This document shows positions 60,056 to 64,000 of a stretch of 64,000 bases of DNA, one piece after another. Source of the DNA: Salvelinus alpinus. Lineage: Eukaryota > Chordata > Actinopteri > Salmoniformes > Salmonidae. Below the pieces are notes generated by a model, which ran no database searches, was not told the DNA's origin, and saw nothing but the letters and a program-made list of their open reading frames with translations. Each line of letters opens with the position of its first letter. Within the stretch, counting starts at the first letter, position 1. The stretch spans positions 9,537,805 to 9,601,804 of the forward strand of contig NC_092120.1 of NCBI RefSeq assembly GCF_045679555.1, written 5' to 3'. A program made the translations under genes and the position numbers.

Positions 60056-60456
60056 CGCTTTTCCACATAAAACGATAGCTTGGTGATGCAGCCCCTTGGA
60101 GCGCGTTCTGATGTGGTCTGGATGCGGTCTTGAAGGGGGCGCGGGGGTCGAAGTGTTGCGCAACCGGGGCGCGCACAGAATACAAGCGCGCCGCCGCAGC
60201 GACAGGAGAGTCTGGCTACAGGCTGCAGAGTGTGTGTGAGTGAGAGCATCAATAGATCTGACCCGGAGGAGAGTGTGTGTGTTGCTTGTGTGGGAGACAG
60301 AAGGGAGAGCGGAACGCACGGGCACAACTTGGGATAACTCACCTGGCAGGACAGAAACATCTCTCTCGCTCCATCTCTTCTATCATCTATCTCTCTCCTT
60401 GCTAACGGATTCAAGCGGTGTGATAGACTACTGGTCTGGCTGCGGGGAAGGTGTTA
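60056..60456 (+). promoter_or_regulatory. CpG-rich itga8 promoter/5' UTR region
   Basis: CpG density rises sharply here compared with the flanks (GCGCGGGGGTCG, GGGGCGCGCAC, AAGCGCGCCGCCGC) and continues into itga8 exon 1. No TATA box was assigned and the start site is not determined. Confidence 0.4.
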
Positions 60457-63778
<3,322 letters not shown>

Positions 63779-63783
63779 GTGAG

Positions 63784-63948
<165 letters not shown>

Positions 63949-64000
63949 CTTGATCTTTAATGTCCATCTATATACTTCTGGCGCCGACAGAGATGGCCGC

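Noticed and set aside
60451-60456. GTG at 60451 as the itga8 start
   Set aside because: In-frame ATGs at 60457 and 60472 follow at once and vertebrate GTG starts are rare.

Overview
This is teleost nuclear DNA, almost certainly from a salmonid. The grounds are many Tc1-type transposons with TA target sites, tRNA-derived SINEs with a TTAAATAAAGGTT-type tail, several reverse-strand LINEs, and very long (TG)n/(CA)n tracts, all inside spliced vertebrate genes. There is no bacterial-style gene organisation. Exons were placed by reading conserved protein, splice sites and phase by eye; no alignment was run.

Three genes are supported. (1) A minus-strand TPR-protein gene (first eight coding exons, 10154 down to 6414), most like the fish gene called 'probable assembly chaperone of rpl4'. 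Its C-terminal exons are not visible. (2) Complete mindy3 (fam188a), + strand, 11394-55999, 15 coding exons, 450 codons plus stop, with the expected catalytic Cys51 and His291. (3) The first four coding exons of itga8 (integrin alpha-8), + strand, from about 60457/60472 to 63778, cut by the right edge. The mindy3-itga8 order and orientation match the human chromosome 10p13 neighbourhood, which supports both calls.

Layout: 1-6.4 kb is a pile of DNA transposons. 6.4-10.2 kb is the TPR gene. 10.2-11.4 kb is a divergent promoter interval. 11.4-15.2 kb holds mindy3 exons 1-10. Intron 10 (about 20.7 kb), intron 11 (about 4.6 kb) and intron 12 (about 14.2 kb) are filled with nested LINEs, Tc1 elements, hAT-like elements, SINEs and a dead histone H2A copy. 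54.8-56 kb holds the last three mindy3 exons. 56-60.4 kb is intergenic. 60.4-64 kb is the start of itga8.

The most interesting signals are: a probable minor-spliceosome (U12-type) intron in the TPR gene, with an ATATCCTT donor and a TTCCTTAAC branch site; (CA)n tracts on the sense strand starting only 6-15 nt downstream of four 5' splice sites in two genes; transposon nests up to three levels deep; and a LINE whose first ORF looks like an SGNH esterase.
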